NCBI GenBank assembly: GCA_027924585.1
Contig: BSBM01000106.1
Location: 39,695,501 to 39,759,500 of the forward strand
Reading direction: 5' to 3'
From: Larix kaempferi
Lineage: Eukaryota; Streptophyta; Pinopsida; Pinales; Pinaceae
DNA length: 64,000 nucleotides
Shown here: positions 36,181-47,419 of the stretch, one piece after another
How the letters are laid out: the number at the start of each line of letters is the position of its first letter
How positions within the stretch are numbered: position 1 is the first letter of the stretch
Position numbers and translations under genes: made by a program
The notes under the pieces: generated by a model
The model's input: only the letters and a program-made list of their open reading frames with translations
Told to the model about the DNA's origin: nothing
The model's database searches: none

Positions 36181-37210
36181 AGGATGGCTCGATATCAGAT
36201 CGATGAACCATTTCTTCTTCTTTGCATTTGATGGGAACTGAGCCATTTATATTCTAATCTCCTAAATGTCCCTTTGAAAATTATGTTCATGCTTGTGCAT
36301 AATGATTCTTAGTTGTTTCATTATATTTTTACTATTGTTTTCCCAATGAACATAACTGACAGTTTCAAGGGTATCATCATGACTTCCCTAGCGCATTGTT
36401 CTAAATGGATTTTGAATATATACATACTAGCAGCTGCAAGGCCAATTACCTAGACTATTCCTAATTCTCAAAAGACCCTAGCTAGGAACAATTAAAAAAC
36501 CCCATCAACAATTTAAAAAAAAAAACAAATTTTTCCAAGCCTAAAGTTAAACATTGCGTCCACCATATATTTATCAACAGCAACCCAAACTAATGTCCCT
36601 GACCGATAAGGTGATATAATGATCACCTTATCTTGGAGCACAGAGCAAATCAAAACAAACAGAAAACTAAGCATTGCAGAAAGAAAAAGAAAACATAGAC
36701 CCCTCAACACCAAGAAATCAAACTAGTTTATCCTTGCTGCTGCAATAGTGCCAATAGACTATGAAGGATGGCTCGATATCAGATCGATGAACCATTTCTT
36801 CTTCTTTGCATTTGATGGGAACTGAGCCATTTATATTCTAATCTCCTAAATGTCCCTTTGAAAATTATGTTCATGCTTGTGCATAATGATTCTTAGTTGT
36901 TTCATTATATTTTTTATTATTGTTTTCCCAATGAACATAACTAACAGTTTCAAGGGTATCATCATGGCTTCCCTGGTGCATTGTTCTAAATGGAATTTGA
37001 ATATATACATACTAGCAGGTGCAACGCCAATTACCTAGACCATTCCTAATTCTCAAAAGACCCTAGCTAGGAACAATTAAAAAAACCCATCAACAATTAA
37101 AAAAAAAACAAATTTTTCCAAGTCTAAACTTAAACATTGCATCCACCATATATTTATCAACAGCAACCCAAACTAATGTCCTTGACCAAAAAATAGATGT
37201 CAGGGACATA
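36181..37210 (-). repeat. Two tandem copies of a ~580-bp unit ending in hairpin sequence
   Basis: 36150-36610 and 36745-37205 match closely (CTCGATATCAGATCGATGAACC, TTATGTTCATGCTTGTGC, CCCTAGCTAGGAACAATT, AACAGCAACCCAAACTAATGTCC). The second ends in a full hairpin; the first is cut in the hairpin's left arm and continues as a duplicate of the unit-R end (36607-36720). Part also occurs inverted at 16640-16860. Confidence 0.75.
37160..37210. repeat. Terminal-type hairpin ATGTCCTTGAC...GTCAGGGACAT
   Basis: Eleven-base arms with one mismatch around a 13-base loop, followed by AATAAA. It is the same structure as at 42328-42360. Confidence 0.65.
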
Positions 37211-37739
37211 ATAAATGATACTTGTGTTAAGCACACAATATTCGAATAATGGGGCTCATTAAATCTGGATGTAAGACCCGAAACTTTCACAAAAACGCAT
37301 ATATATTTGTTGTGGTGTCATATCTTGACATTTAGATGTTTTGTTAATTTTGACATGTAGAATTAAGATTACAATGGTCGGGTTCATTTAACAGGTAAGA
37401 CTTCGATGAATTGAAATAGGATCTGAAAAGACATTTAATACAGAAGACTTGCATGAATTGAAGAAGAATCTGAAAAGTACAAATTAAATATGATGTTGTT
37501 AAAATATTTTATCCAGGATCTGAAAATTACAAGTTAAATATGTTAAATACAGTTAGGATCTGTAGGATCTGTAATGCAACCGTTTACTGCCACAGACAGC
37601 TACTTAAATTTGCATCTTAGTTTGCAGCATGATATAAGGTATCTGCCGAGCTAACAATGTTGCTTAAAAATTTAAAAATGTCATATAGCGTTAAATTATC
37701 TATGCCATCTCAGTCCATACATGGCTTAAAAATGAGTTA

Positions 37740-37893
37740 TTTTTAATAACAAAAACAGAATCAGTGAAAAACATTCTGAAGTATAAAATCTAGCAATGTA
37801 AAAGAAAATGTTTCATGATTGTAGATACCTCCTGGACCTATTGCTCTATGCAATTGATAAACAAGCATTATTTCCCATAATCTGTACAAAAGC

Positions 37894-37946
<53 letters not shown>

Positions 37947-38333
37947 ACTAGTGTATACCACTGAACTTATGTATGTAAATCATACCCCAATGAAGCCCCT
38001 ATAGAGTTACTTTTGTCTCTATAAAAATTGCGTTCATGACACTATCCAAAAAAAATCTCAAATGGAAACATGCAAATTGGGTATTGATGGCAAGTATTAA
38101 ATCCCCTGTTTTTTATATTGAGTAAACCCTCCTAAAGGGTTTGATATTATGACAATTATTACCCTTCATTAATAATGATCACCCTGCTAATATATCCATT
38201 AATTTCATGAAATATTAATAAATATGCAATATATTAATATTATTATATTTAATTCTTATTACATTTATATTAATTTATAAATGTTATATAATATTATATT
38301 AAGATTATGATTAATTACTTATAATGATTGCAG
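37740..38333 (+). repeat. Repeat unit R copy 2 and captured intron
   Basis: Unit R to about 38155, including a (TA)n run at 37895-37939, then an extremely AT-rich intron-like stretch ending in ATTGCAG at 38333, the acceptor of the first HMA exon copy. Confidence 0.7.
37895..37939. repeat. (TA)n microsatellite
   Basis: About 22 TA repeats in unit R copy 2. Confidence 0.92.
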
Positions 38334-38680
38334 AGTAACAGTGAACATCCTCTGGCAAACACAATCGTTGAGCATGCCACAAAATTGAAAAATGAAGCAG
38401 ACTCAAACAAATCCAATTTCTTCGAAGCGCAAGATCTTTAAAGTGTGACAGGCCAGGGCATCAAGGCTGTGGTCAACAGCAAGAAGTAGCGGTTGGCAAC
38501 AGGCAGACGATGCTAGGATCAAGAATTTCTATGCCAGCAGATGTTGATAAATATCTTCAAGTTATTGAACAACAAACCGGAACAGGAGTACTAGTTGCAC
38601 TTGGAGTTATTCCCATATCAAATCCAATGAAGCCAGAAGCAACGGACATTGTGAATATTTTGTGCACCTTGTGATTGAAA
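38334..38680 (+). pseudogene. Captured exon of HMA5/RAN1-like copper P1B-ATPase, copy 1
   Basis: It starts after an ATTGCAG acceptor and reads SNSEHPLA...IVEHATKLKNEADSN, then VTGQGIKAVV, a frameshift, then LGSRISMPADVDKYLQVIEQQ and SNPMKPEATDIV. HPLA, the TGxGI block and DPMKPEA-type sequence are typical of the nucleotide-binding loop of copper-transporting P1B ATPases. Truncated at its 3' side, where unit R resumes. It shares its frameshift (before the GNRQ-type block) and a TGA after the LCTL end with copy 2, so the lesions predate duplication. Confidence 0.8.
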
Positions 38681-39078
38681 AGCATTACATAACTAGTGTA
38701 TACCACTGAACTTATGTATGTAAATCATACCCCGACGAAGCCCCAATAAAATTACTTTTGTCTCTGTAAAAATTTCGTTCATGACAACATCCAAAAAAAA
38801 TCTCAAATGGAAACATGCAAATTGGGTATTGATGGCAAGTATTAAAACCCCTGTTTTTTATATTGAGTAAACCCTTCTAAAGGATTTGATATAATGACAA
38901 TTATTACCGTTCATTAATAATGATCACCCTGCTAATATATTCATTAATTTCATAAAATATTAATAAATATGCAGCATATTAATATTATTATATTTAATTG
39001 TTACTACGTTTATATTAATTTATAAATGTTATATAATATTATATTAAGATCATGATTAATTATTTATATTGATTGCAG
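38681..39078 (+). repeat. Repeat unit R copy 3 (partial) and captured intron
   Basis: Near-copy of 37950-38333: ACTAGTGTATACCACTGAAC through the AT-rich intron to the ATTGCAG acceptor at 39078. Together with the exon it forms a direct tandem duplication of about 745 bp. Confidence 0.8.
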
Positions 39079-39548
39079 AGTAACAGTGAACATCCTCTGG
39101 CAAAGCCAATTGTTGAGCATGCCACAAAATTGAAAAACGAAACAGACTCAAACAAATCCAATTTCTTCGAAGCACAAGATTTTCAAAGTGTGACAGGCCA
39201 GGGCATCAAGGCTGTGGTCAACAGCAAGAAATAGTGGCTGGCAATAGGCAGATGATCCTAGGATCAAGAATTTCTATGGCAACAGATGTTGATAAATATC
39301 TTCAAGTGATTGAACAACAAGCCAAAACAGAAGTATTAGTTTCACTTTCAGTTATTCCCATATCAAATCCAATGAAGCCAAAAGCAACGGACGTTGTGAA
39401 TATTCTGGCCACCTTGTGATTGAAAGACATTATGGTCACAGGTGACAACTGGGGCACAGCTAAAGCCATTGCTAATGAAAATGACATTGAAACAGTCATA
39501 GCAAAAGTGCTGCCCGATGGAAAAGCAGTAAAACCTAAACAATTGCAG
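39079..39548 (+). pseudogene. Captured exon of HMA5/RAN1-like copper P1B-ATPase, copy 2 (longer)
   Basis: It reads EHPLAKPIVEHATKL, VTGQGIKAVV, then after a frameshift VAGNRQMILGSRISMATDVDKYL, TEVLVSLSVIPISNPMKPKATDVV, a TGA in place of the expected Gly, then [21 protein letters not shown] and [16 protein letters not shown], the GNRxM block and the VxPxxKA end are hallmarks of the P-domain and nucleotide-binding domain of copper-transporting P1B ATPases. It ends at a good CAG|GTAATAATTG donor. Introns are retained, so capture was at the DNA level. Broken by the frameshift and the TGA; not functional. Confidence 0.88.
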
Positions 39549-39909
39549 GTAATAATTGTGTTTTCTGTCCATTTGGATTTTAACTTGGCAATGCTTGCAA
39601 AGTAAGATTATATAATGCAAAAAGACACTTGCACTAATTACTTCAAGAGGAATTACTCTTTTCAATTTAATTACTAAGCAGCACCCATATGTGGAGTTCA
39701 CTATCATGAACGTGGGGGTAGTGGGTGAATCAACTTGTGCACTTGACCCCACCACCACCCTCGCACAACATTATTTAACACTATCAAAGCTGATTTCCAA
39801 TATATCAGCATTCCGGTAACGAGTGGTGATAATATTTTTTTGTCCTCGTAACATGAAATCAAAATTCTCTAATGTTTAGTCCTGATTACTGTGTATAACA
39901 TGCATGCAG
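39549..39909 (+). other. Retained intron of the captured copper-ATPase gene
   Basis: It runs from GTAATAATTG to a CATGCAG acceptor. Short frames inside (39363-39758 minus) are chance. Confidence 0.65.
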
Positions 39910-40045
39910 AAGGAAGAACTAGCAGGAATGGGATTAACCACTTGCCAGCTCTGGTGGCTGCAGACGTAGGAGTGGAAATTGCTACAAGAACAGGCATTTC
40001 TATCAAGGTCGCCCACATTGTGCCCGTGAAGCAGCAACTTGAAAG
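39910..40045 (+). pseudogene. Next captured exon of copper P1B-ATPase (GDGIND region)
   Basis: It reads NGINHLPALVAADVGVEIATRTGISIKVAHIV, which corresponds to the P-type ATPase hinge GDGINDSPALAAADVG...GTDIAIEAADIV. The invariant Asp of GIND is His here and Ser is Leu, so the ion-pump signature is destroyed. Similarity fades after ~40045, where A-rich sequence (AATCAAAGCAAAGCAAC, repeated) follows. Confidence 0.78.
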
Positions 40046-40321
40046 AAAACTAATCAAAGCAAAGCAACAAAAAACTAATCAAAGCAAAGCAACAGTACTC
40101 TATAGAAAAACTAATCAAAAACAAAGAAAACCACGTCGAGAGAGCCACTAGAAACCAACTTCATATGTTAAAGATGGCTACCTCATATGCGAGGCTCCTC
40201 TTCAAACACATATCTTCATAAACATATTGTTTCCAAACCCTACTCGAGCTTCAATGCATTGCCCCTTTGAACCAATTTTCCATAACTGAATTGCTTCCGT
40301 TTGCTGAAAAATGGTCCATGT

Positions 40322-41390
40322 TAACTTAATTGATGGCCTAATTAACTTATTTGCTTAAACATCAATGTCGATAGCAGCCGCCTACAACTAAAAACAACCA
40401 TTCCTTTGCAAACGCAAAATTCAACCCAGACGCAAAAAATCATTTATCGTGTCTTCGGAATAAAAAAAACCCTAACCAGAAGAAACCAATCAACAGGCTC
40501 TGTTACATTTGAAACCCTAAACCCTGTTTTTAATTAACTTATTTGCTTAAACATCAATGCCGATAGCAGCCACCTACAACTAAAAACAACCATTCCTTTG
40601 CAAACGCAAAATTCAACCCAAATGCAGAAAATCATTTATCGTGTCTTCGAAATAAAAAAAACCCTAACTAGAAGAAACCAATCAACAGGCTCTATTACAT
40701 TTAAAACCCTAAACCCTGTCTTTTCTTTTCACTTAAAAATTGCACAAAGAAATGCAAAGGCATACCTGGTCCAGCGAACCAGTAAAGAGACTTCAAACCA
40801 GCGAAAAGCAACAGCTGCAGATATCGTCCAAACCAAGCAGACAATAACAGAACCGAATACGATACAGGAGGCTGAAGCGAGAACGCTGATAAAACCACCA
40901 AAAGTCCTAATTAACTTATTTGATTAAACATCAATGCCCATAGCAACCGTCTACAACTAAAGACAACTATTCCTTTGCAAACGCAAAATTCAACCCAGAT
41001 GCAGCAAAATCATTTATCATGTCTTCGAAATAAAAAAAACCCTAACTACAAGAAACCAACGAACAGGCCCTGCTACATTTGAAACCCTAAACCCTATCTT
41101 TTGTTTTCATTTAAAAATTGCACAAAAAAATGCAAACGCATACCTGAACCAGCGAACCAGCAATGAGACTTCAAACCGCCAGAAAGCAACAGCTGCAGAT
41201 ATCGTCCAAACCGAGTAGACAACAACACAACTGAAAATGGTAGAGGAAGCTGAAGCGAGAACGCTGATAAAACCACCAAAAACCCGCCATAAATTACAGC
41301 CCGCCATAGCGAAATAAATGCTAAACATAAATTCGCCATCGCATCCAACCATTTTATTTGCTCACCCATTTTCTGGGCTGCCAACATAGT
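40322..41390 (-). repeat. Repeat unit U, minus-strand tandem copies
   Basis: Copies begin near 40322 (short), 40531 and 40906 with a 375-base offset. Each carries AATTAACTTATTTG, a CGTGTCTTCGAAATAAAAAAAACCCTAAC block, GAAACCCTAAACCCTG, and (in the longer two) CAGCTGCAGATATCGTCCAAACC. The reverse complement is at 15750-16440. The minus-strand frames 40701-40901 and 41094-41387 are related to one another through the repeat; they contain hydrophobic stretches but no known domain. Confidence 0.85.
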
Positions 41391-41450
41391 GCATATGAAA
41401 CTACGACCTTAGAACTGCCGAAACCACAACCACACGAAACCCCCAGCCCT

Positions 41451-42079
41451 CGCATTAAACACAAAAAAAATCACGTCGAAATTGCAGCAGAGGAACTCTG
41501 CCATTGTCGCCGAATTTGCAGGTGAAGGACATCAGGACCGGAAGGACGACCCACACGCAACGTCTTTCCACACCGCAGCAGAAGGACAACCCACACAAAA
41601 CCCCGCGGAACACCTCGAACAATGCACACAAAACCCCACACCTCGCATTAAACACAAAAAAAACCACGTCGAAACTGAACCAGACGAACTGCACCATTGC
41701 CACCGAATTTGCAAGTGAAAGACCTCAGGGGAAGGACGACCCACAACCAACTTCTTTCCACACCGGAGCCGAAGAACGACACATCTCGACCTGGAACAAT
41801 GGGGAAGGACGACCCACAGCCAGCTTCTTTCCACACCGGAGCTGGAACGACGACACATCTCCAGCTACAGCAATATAGCGGAAGGACGGAACAATAAAAC
41901 GACCAACCTCGAACACTGCTCGCATTTAAGACCTCGAACCATGCACACAGCCAGCTTCTTTCCACACCGGAGCTGGAACGACGACACATCTCCAGCTACA
42001 GCAATAGAGCGAAAGGACGGAACAATAAAACAACCAACCTCGAACACTGCTCGCATTTAAGACCTCGAACCATGCACAC
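41451..42079 (-). repeat. GC- and CpG-rich minisatellite block (193-bp and 131-bp units)
   Basis: The first unit type starts CGCATTAAACACAAAAAA at 41451 and 41644 (193-base offset). The second type starts near 41818 and 41949 (131-base offset), nearly identical, with CTTCTTTCCACACCGGAGC. A GGAAGGACGACCCACA phrase recurs throughout. Several frames stay open on both strands only because of the repetition. It lies between unit U and the hairpin-bounded end. Confidence 0.85.
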
Positions 42080-42370
42080 AAAAAACGCCTCGGTCACACC
42101 CAAAACCACCTCGGTCACAACATCCGAGGACATCCCGAACAACGAGGCGTGACGCCATCGCGCCGCCGCCTCCTGGGCCACACCATCCGAGGCGGGCGTC
42201 ACCGCGGACGGCCCCAATCACAAGCCAACAAAACAACCCATTTACAATTAAAAATAAATAAAAATTACCAACTCTAAAGTTAAACATTGCATCCAGCAAA
42301 TATTTATCAACAACAACCCAAACTAATGCCCCCGACCGATTCATATATGTCGGGGACATAATAAAGAATT
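42080..42370 (-). repeat. Terminal segment of the repeat mosaic with hairpin end
   Basis: A GC-rich part (ACCTCGGTCACA, CGCCGCCGCCTCC) is followed by an A-rich run and AACAACAACCCAAACTAATGC. A hairpin at 42328-42360, ATGCCCCCGAC...GTCGGGGACAT, closes it, followed by AATAAAG. It matches 16960-17265 directly. Confidence 0.65.
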
Positions 42371-45300
42371 AAAATAAGAATGATCCAAGTTAGCCATAGG
42401 CCAAATCACTCTCACATCTATAAAAAAATATCTAATTTTATAAAATGCCAACATACAATGAAATTATGATTATGTATGAAGACCATTGGTCAAGAAGAAG
42501 TGAGTGAAAGGCTTGGGTATTGGCCCTATCCATAAAAAAATCTAGTAATACTAAAGCCAACTAAACGATAGGGTTCTACCCTGCATTTCATAAGAATTAA
42601 CCATTAATAAATAAGGTTGAATACCAAATGAAACATACAAGGAGTCTTTGTATTCAACCTTACTAAAGCATTGAATATAGAAAACGATGTGTATATAGGC
42701 CCTCCGTCTGGGATCTCAAGTTAAACTTTTCATTCATAATTTGTTACAAAGATATTTTAAAATGTATAGTAAATAACCATCTATATAGTCAAAAAGCTCA
42801 AACAAATACCATGCTCAAACAAAGACCATTCTGGGAATACATAAGTCAAGAGTCTCATGCTCTCATTCACTAATTTAAAAATTCAGAAATCCCCTTCGAT
42901 GTTTTAGCAAACCCTTGTAAGGGTGATCAAAACCATAATATAAATCACAAAAACATTACAGAACCAACCATAAAGTAATTTTATATGGTTACAGAAGTAA
43001 GATGGGTCAATTAGCGGTTTTTCTATGCATACATATCCTTTTCAAATTCAGAAACTCATTAATACGTCAAGTTATTAGATCTCTAATGGAAAGCAAATAA
43101 TATTGCATAATTATAAAGGGGTTAAACCCTTGGTAGAACCCCATAGTCAATTCCTCAAGCTATAGGACAAAATATCTTTTAACATACATGTAGGAAATTG
43201 TATGTAGAGAAGGCCAAAGGTTTTTTCTGAAAGTCGCCAAGGTTTTCATAAGTAGAGAAAAGAGAAGTCAATAACCTATGTAAGATATATATACTTTGAA
43301 AAAAATATATATACTATGAGAGGAGTAATACCTTTGATTTGTCGATCCCGTCAAACCACGACAAGATCTCTAGTATGGAATTATAATCCTTCACTTGCAA
43401 TATCAAGATGCGAGAGTCAGTATCATAAAAGATAAGAAAAAATATGTCAATAATCCTTATTAATCTAAAAATCATAGTGAAATTCAATGCTATTCACCTC
43501 TACAAGATATAACCCGAAGAGTCTTTTCCTCCTTAAATTTTGCATAGAGTCTTTTCATGGGTGATCCAACTTCTATCTCGGTATAAATACTACACATAAA
43601 CTCATAGTTGAAAGGAGCCAAAATACAGTCATTCTCTTTCACTAAGAGGGTGTCTTGTGAACCATGAACACTATTAAGTCATGAAATTTGGAAAAACCCT
43701 GGTAACAGTATCATAAATGACAAAAAGAAGAAGAGATGCTCTTATAGAAGCAAAAAAATACTCTCTTCAAAGGGCCAAGCCCAAATGAATCCTCTAGAAG
43801 GAAGTCGAGCCAAATTAGTTATTGTACAAACAATCAGGAGTAAGTATTATTGTTCTTTTAATCCATTGTACAAATGCTCATGTGTTAACTAATGAGAGGA
43901 CACATAAACCCTTGAAATACCTACTGCAATTACTATCTATGAGTTGAATTCTATTGTGTATAGTGGTGGGACTTGCATTCATCCCTAAGCTTCTCAATAC
44001 CATGATATGGTACATAAACAATCCATCGTGGGATCAACACTTTGTGCACCCTACCTAGAACTTAACAACATATAATTCTCGACCATAACATGTGTATGTT
44101 ATGGGGGGGGCCATTGGGGTCTTACCCACCATAACACATAACTGCAATATGATAATGAATTAGCATATTAGTGTTATCTAATGAATAACCATATAGTTAT
44201 AGAATATAAATTGTATGTGGGAATAAATGTAAAGTATTCAAGTGTGTAGTGAAAAGGTGCAAAAACCAAGATTCCAAAACAAGGATAAATTTTGTTTATC
44301 GCATGTGTTGTCCCTCAGGTTATACCGCAACCGGATTTGGGATTTCTTCAGTAGTTATTCCAACTACAAATTTGTATATCGCAAAAGAGACCCCATTTAG
44401 GATGCAAATGCTAAGGAGAGATGTGCAGATAGTGCCATATTTGCACCACTTTAGACCTAAAAGACAGTCCTCTGACCAAGGGAGGGAACCCTAAAAAATA
44501 AGGAGGTATGAGTCCTATCCTATAACCCTAGGTACACCTTTCATATATGCATGAAAACTTTGAATGGATTTACATCTCAAATCTGAGGTTGTCAGGGGAA
44601 AATCTTAGCTGTGAAAAAATGGAAATGAGTGTTATCTTTGAAAAGGGAGGCACAATGCATTCCATAGAACATTAAAACTAATAATAAGTGCATCTCACCG
44701 ACACCTTAATCATAAAAAATTCTTAGAATGGAAGAAACACCAACATAAAATGCATTCAATTGTCAAAGTGTATTTAAACTTCCCATTGACATGCATCTCA
44801 GATACCATTTGAAAATTACATAGGAGAATAAATTTCAGATTTGTGCAATTCTATGCCATCAGATGAAGACTTGGCATAATGTCTCAAAATTACATTTAAG
44901 CATTCATAAAACACCATTAATTCAACATCCCGTGGAAATCTCACCTTGGTCCTAGTTTCTGAAACAACGACATCTCATACATTCAGAATAAAGAATTTTT
45001 TAATTCAAGAATACTAGTGGTAGTCTCACCTTAGTTCTAGTTATTCCTAAAGAAAAACATCTCATTCATTAAAATAAAAACACTTTTAATTCAAAAACCC
45101 TAGTGGCAATTTGGCCTTGGTCCTGGGTGGTCTCAAAGCACAACATTTCTATTTCATTTATATAGTAGTAAATACAATGGAGGGGATTAATTCATCTCTT
45201 CCCCGGTCCTATTGTATTTTATATCGACAAGAGACTTTCAGCGATCCTAGGCTAAGAAGAATGAGGAAATAAAATGAGATCAATCGACTAACGTGACAAA

Positions 45301-46180
45301 TCTGGGCCACTTTTCTCAACTCCAAACTCATGAAAAATAATAAACCTCCCTTTGCACCTCTTTGGGATGAGCTTATGTATGCCTTCTAATGTTGACTATG
45401 CCCTTCGAGGATGGACACGTGGCCTTTCCTCATTTCTAGAATCCACATCTTTTGTTGTTACTAGAGTAACTGGTTTTCGGGGACAACTCACCCCCCAATA
45501 TGCATCACCCACTGACTTTAACTTCTTGTGCACCTATCACTATCTATTTTTTGAAGGGAGAAACTAATTCTAGTACTATTGAACAGCAACATTGAGTATG
45601 CTTTTCTTTGATTAGCATCATCACTAAAGAGAATATGTCCCATGATATGATGCATAAAGGAAAATTGTAAGGGAGATTTCATTTTTCCTCATTGTGGTGT
45701 GTTAGGGGACAAAATCGGCAGAGGAAGCTTGGTTCGCAAAACCTTTATTGCCAATGGATCCATTGCATAAGGGGGGGAAGGTATTCGCAAACCCAACCTG
45801 ATACCATCCTTCCTGGGGAAAAGCTTCATGTATTTACATGAAGCTTATGTCTCTCCCATTAAATTGGTCTCCAAGTCCTTATGTGTGAGTTGTACTATTA
45901 AAATAATTCTTTGCTTGGATGTCGAATGATTCTAGTAGAGATACAAAATATCAGAGATACAAGGAAGAATAATTTACCATAAGCCTTTGCTTGACAACTG
46001 AGAGTGCCAAGCTCATATATGTGTTGATAAGCCATGCTAAAATTATTTTAGATGTGGAATTAATTCTAATTTTAAGGGAAAGACAATAAGAGGAAATCAT
46101 TTAATTCAAATAGGATTGAAATAATCATTTAAGCACAACTAAGTTGTGGGTTCCTTTGGCGGACTCTCTTTACAAATAGT
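42371..46180. other. Anonymous AT-rich DNA
   Basis: No supported gene. The frame at 44249-44494 (81 codons) and that at 45352-45567 have no motif I know. Around 44096-44140 a G8 run is flanked by imperfectly inverted TGTTATGG / CCATAACA. A perfect 12-base palindrome is listed separately. Confidence 0.4.
45821..45846. repeat. Perfect palindrome, 12-base arms, 2-base spacer
   Basis: AAGCTTCATGTA, TT, TACATGAAGCTT. It could form a tight hairpin or cruciform. No matching structure was found elsewhere in the window. Confidence 0.9.
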
Positions 46181-46482
46181 TGGACTGGCTTGACATTTGG
46201 TTTGATTTGGTGGATATTAGAAACTTGATGAACTTGGGATAGTTACATAAATATTTTTTTGTCAATGAATCCAAATCTTTATATTGGTTTTCAATGATAG
46301 AGAGATTCCATAGGTGCATTGATCTAGGTAATGCTATCAAATAAATACATGCCCAGATAATGCGAAGATACTTTCAGTCAAATATATCTAGTAAATAAAT
46401 GTTGTTGTTACATGTCACACTAAATGTGATTCTCTTGAGGTTGCGCATCAAGTATTTGATGAAATTCCTGTGAGAAATTTTG
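46180..46482 (+). pseudogene. PPR-protein-like remnant at a retrotransposon insertion site
   Basis: One frame near the end reads KCDSLEVAHQVFDEIPVRNFV, matching the plant pentatricopeptide-repeat consensus (AKCGSLEDARQVFDEMPVRNVV). Another, just upstream, reads NAIK, stop, IHAQIMRR, resembling GKAIHAQIIR. Stops and frame changes mark it as decayed. The retrotransposon at 46483 interrupts it at TTTTG. I do not see a clear PPR continuation after 62459. Confidence 0.45.
46478..46482 (+). repeat. Left target-site duplication TTTTG
   Basis: Identical to 62455-62459 immediately outside the two LTR ends. Confidence 0.85.
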
Positions 46483-47414
46483 TGTAGAGATCCCCCCCGT
46501 TGTGGGCTCGTCCCTAAAACTAAACTGAAACACATCTCAATAGTATAATACTGATTCCAGCTTATCAATGGTAGAAAAACTAAATTACACATAAATAAAT
46601 TTAACTTAAGCAAACACAAGTGGAACTTTATACCTGTCATCCGTCAATCAATCCTGCTTGCCCTTGTCATTTGTTTCCTCGTTGTGTCCCTCCATTTGAA
46701 GCTCGTTTAGCCATAGGTGCAACAACCGTTAGCTTCACCACCCAACCGTAGGCTTATGCTTTCAGTCGCATAGCCACCCCCGAGCTTCGGGTTGTAGAGC
46801 TCACACACACCAATACTAGAGACTTAGAAATGGGTTCCCCCCCCTCCAGAATCTCTTGCCAAACTCCAATAGAAATAGGTCACTCTCTTTACAAAAATTA
46901 CGATAACCATCCAAACATTGGGTCCCTTCCCCATTCCCCAAGCCTTCCTTAAGTAGGAAAATTCATTGCGACACATGTCGCTTCGTGCAAAATGCCTAAT
47001 TTTTAAATATTCAAATGTAATTTAGCTCACCTATCCATGTGTCAAGTTTTCTAAGAGAGTGCACCAACTTTCCTAAATTTACTCAAGTTTGTCTCCGTGA
47101 TGTTCCATCTAATTTCTATTTTTGTGGGTGCAAGTGGTCTTAAATAAATGCTCAATCCTAGTATTCCATTTGCTCCTAAAATAATAATTTGTATTATTTT
47201 AAATACTAAAAATGCATTGTCATGTGCAAAAGGCCTAAATGCAATTTTTTAATTTTTTATGCATAATGTTTATCAATTAATCCCTTCTAGGACCTAGGTA
47301 CCACACCGTTGGGTCCATCCATCCTTTATGCTCTTTTGTCGATATGGTACCACTCTGTTGGGTCCACTCATCCGTCGTTTCCATTTGTCGGCAAGGTACC
47401 GCATCGTCGAGTCC

Positions 47415-47419
47415 TTACA
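47415..47419 (+). repeat. Target-site duplication TTACA, left
   Basis: Repeated at 48918-48922 on the other side of the solo LTR. Confidence 0.88.

Noticed and set aside
37761-37961. 66-codon minus frame with alternating Tyr and Ile
   Set aside because: It is the translation of a TA microsatellite.
41504-42359. Several overlapping frames of 60-124 codons on both strands
   Set aside because: They repeat each other because the DNA is a minisatellite; frames stay open through repetition, not coding selection.
44096-44140. Inverted TGTTATGG / CCATAACA as an LTR or transposon boundary
   Set aside because: The arms are imperfect around a G8 run and no partner end or target duplication was found.
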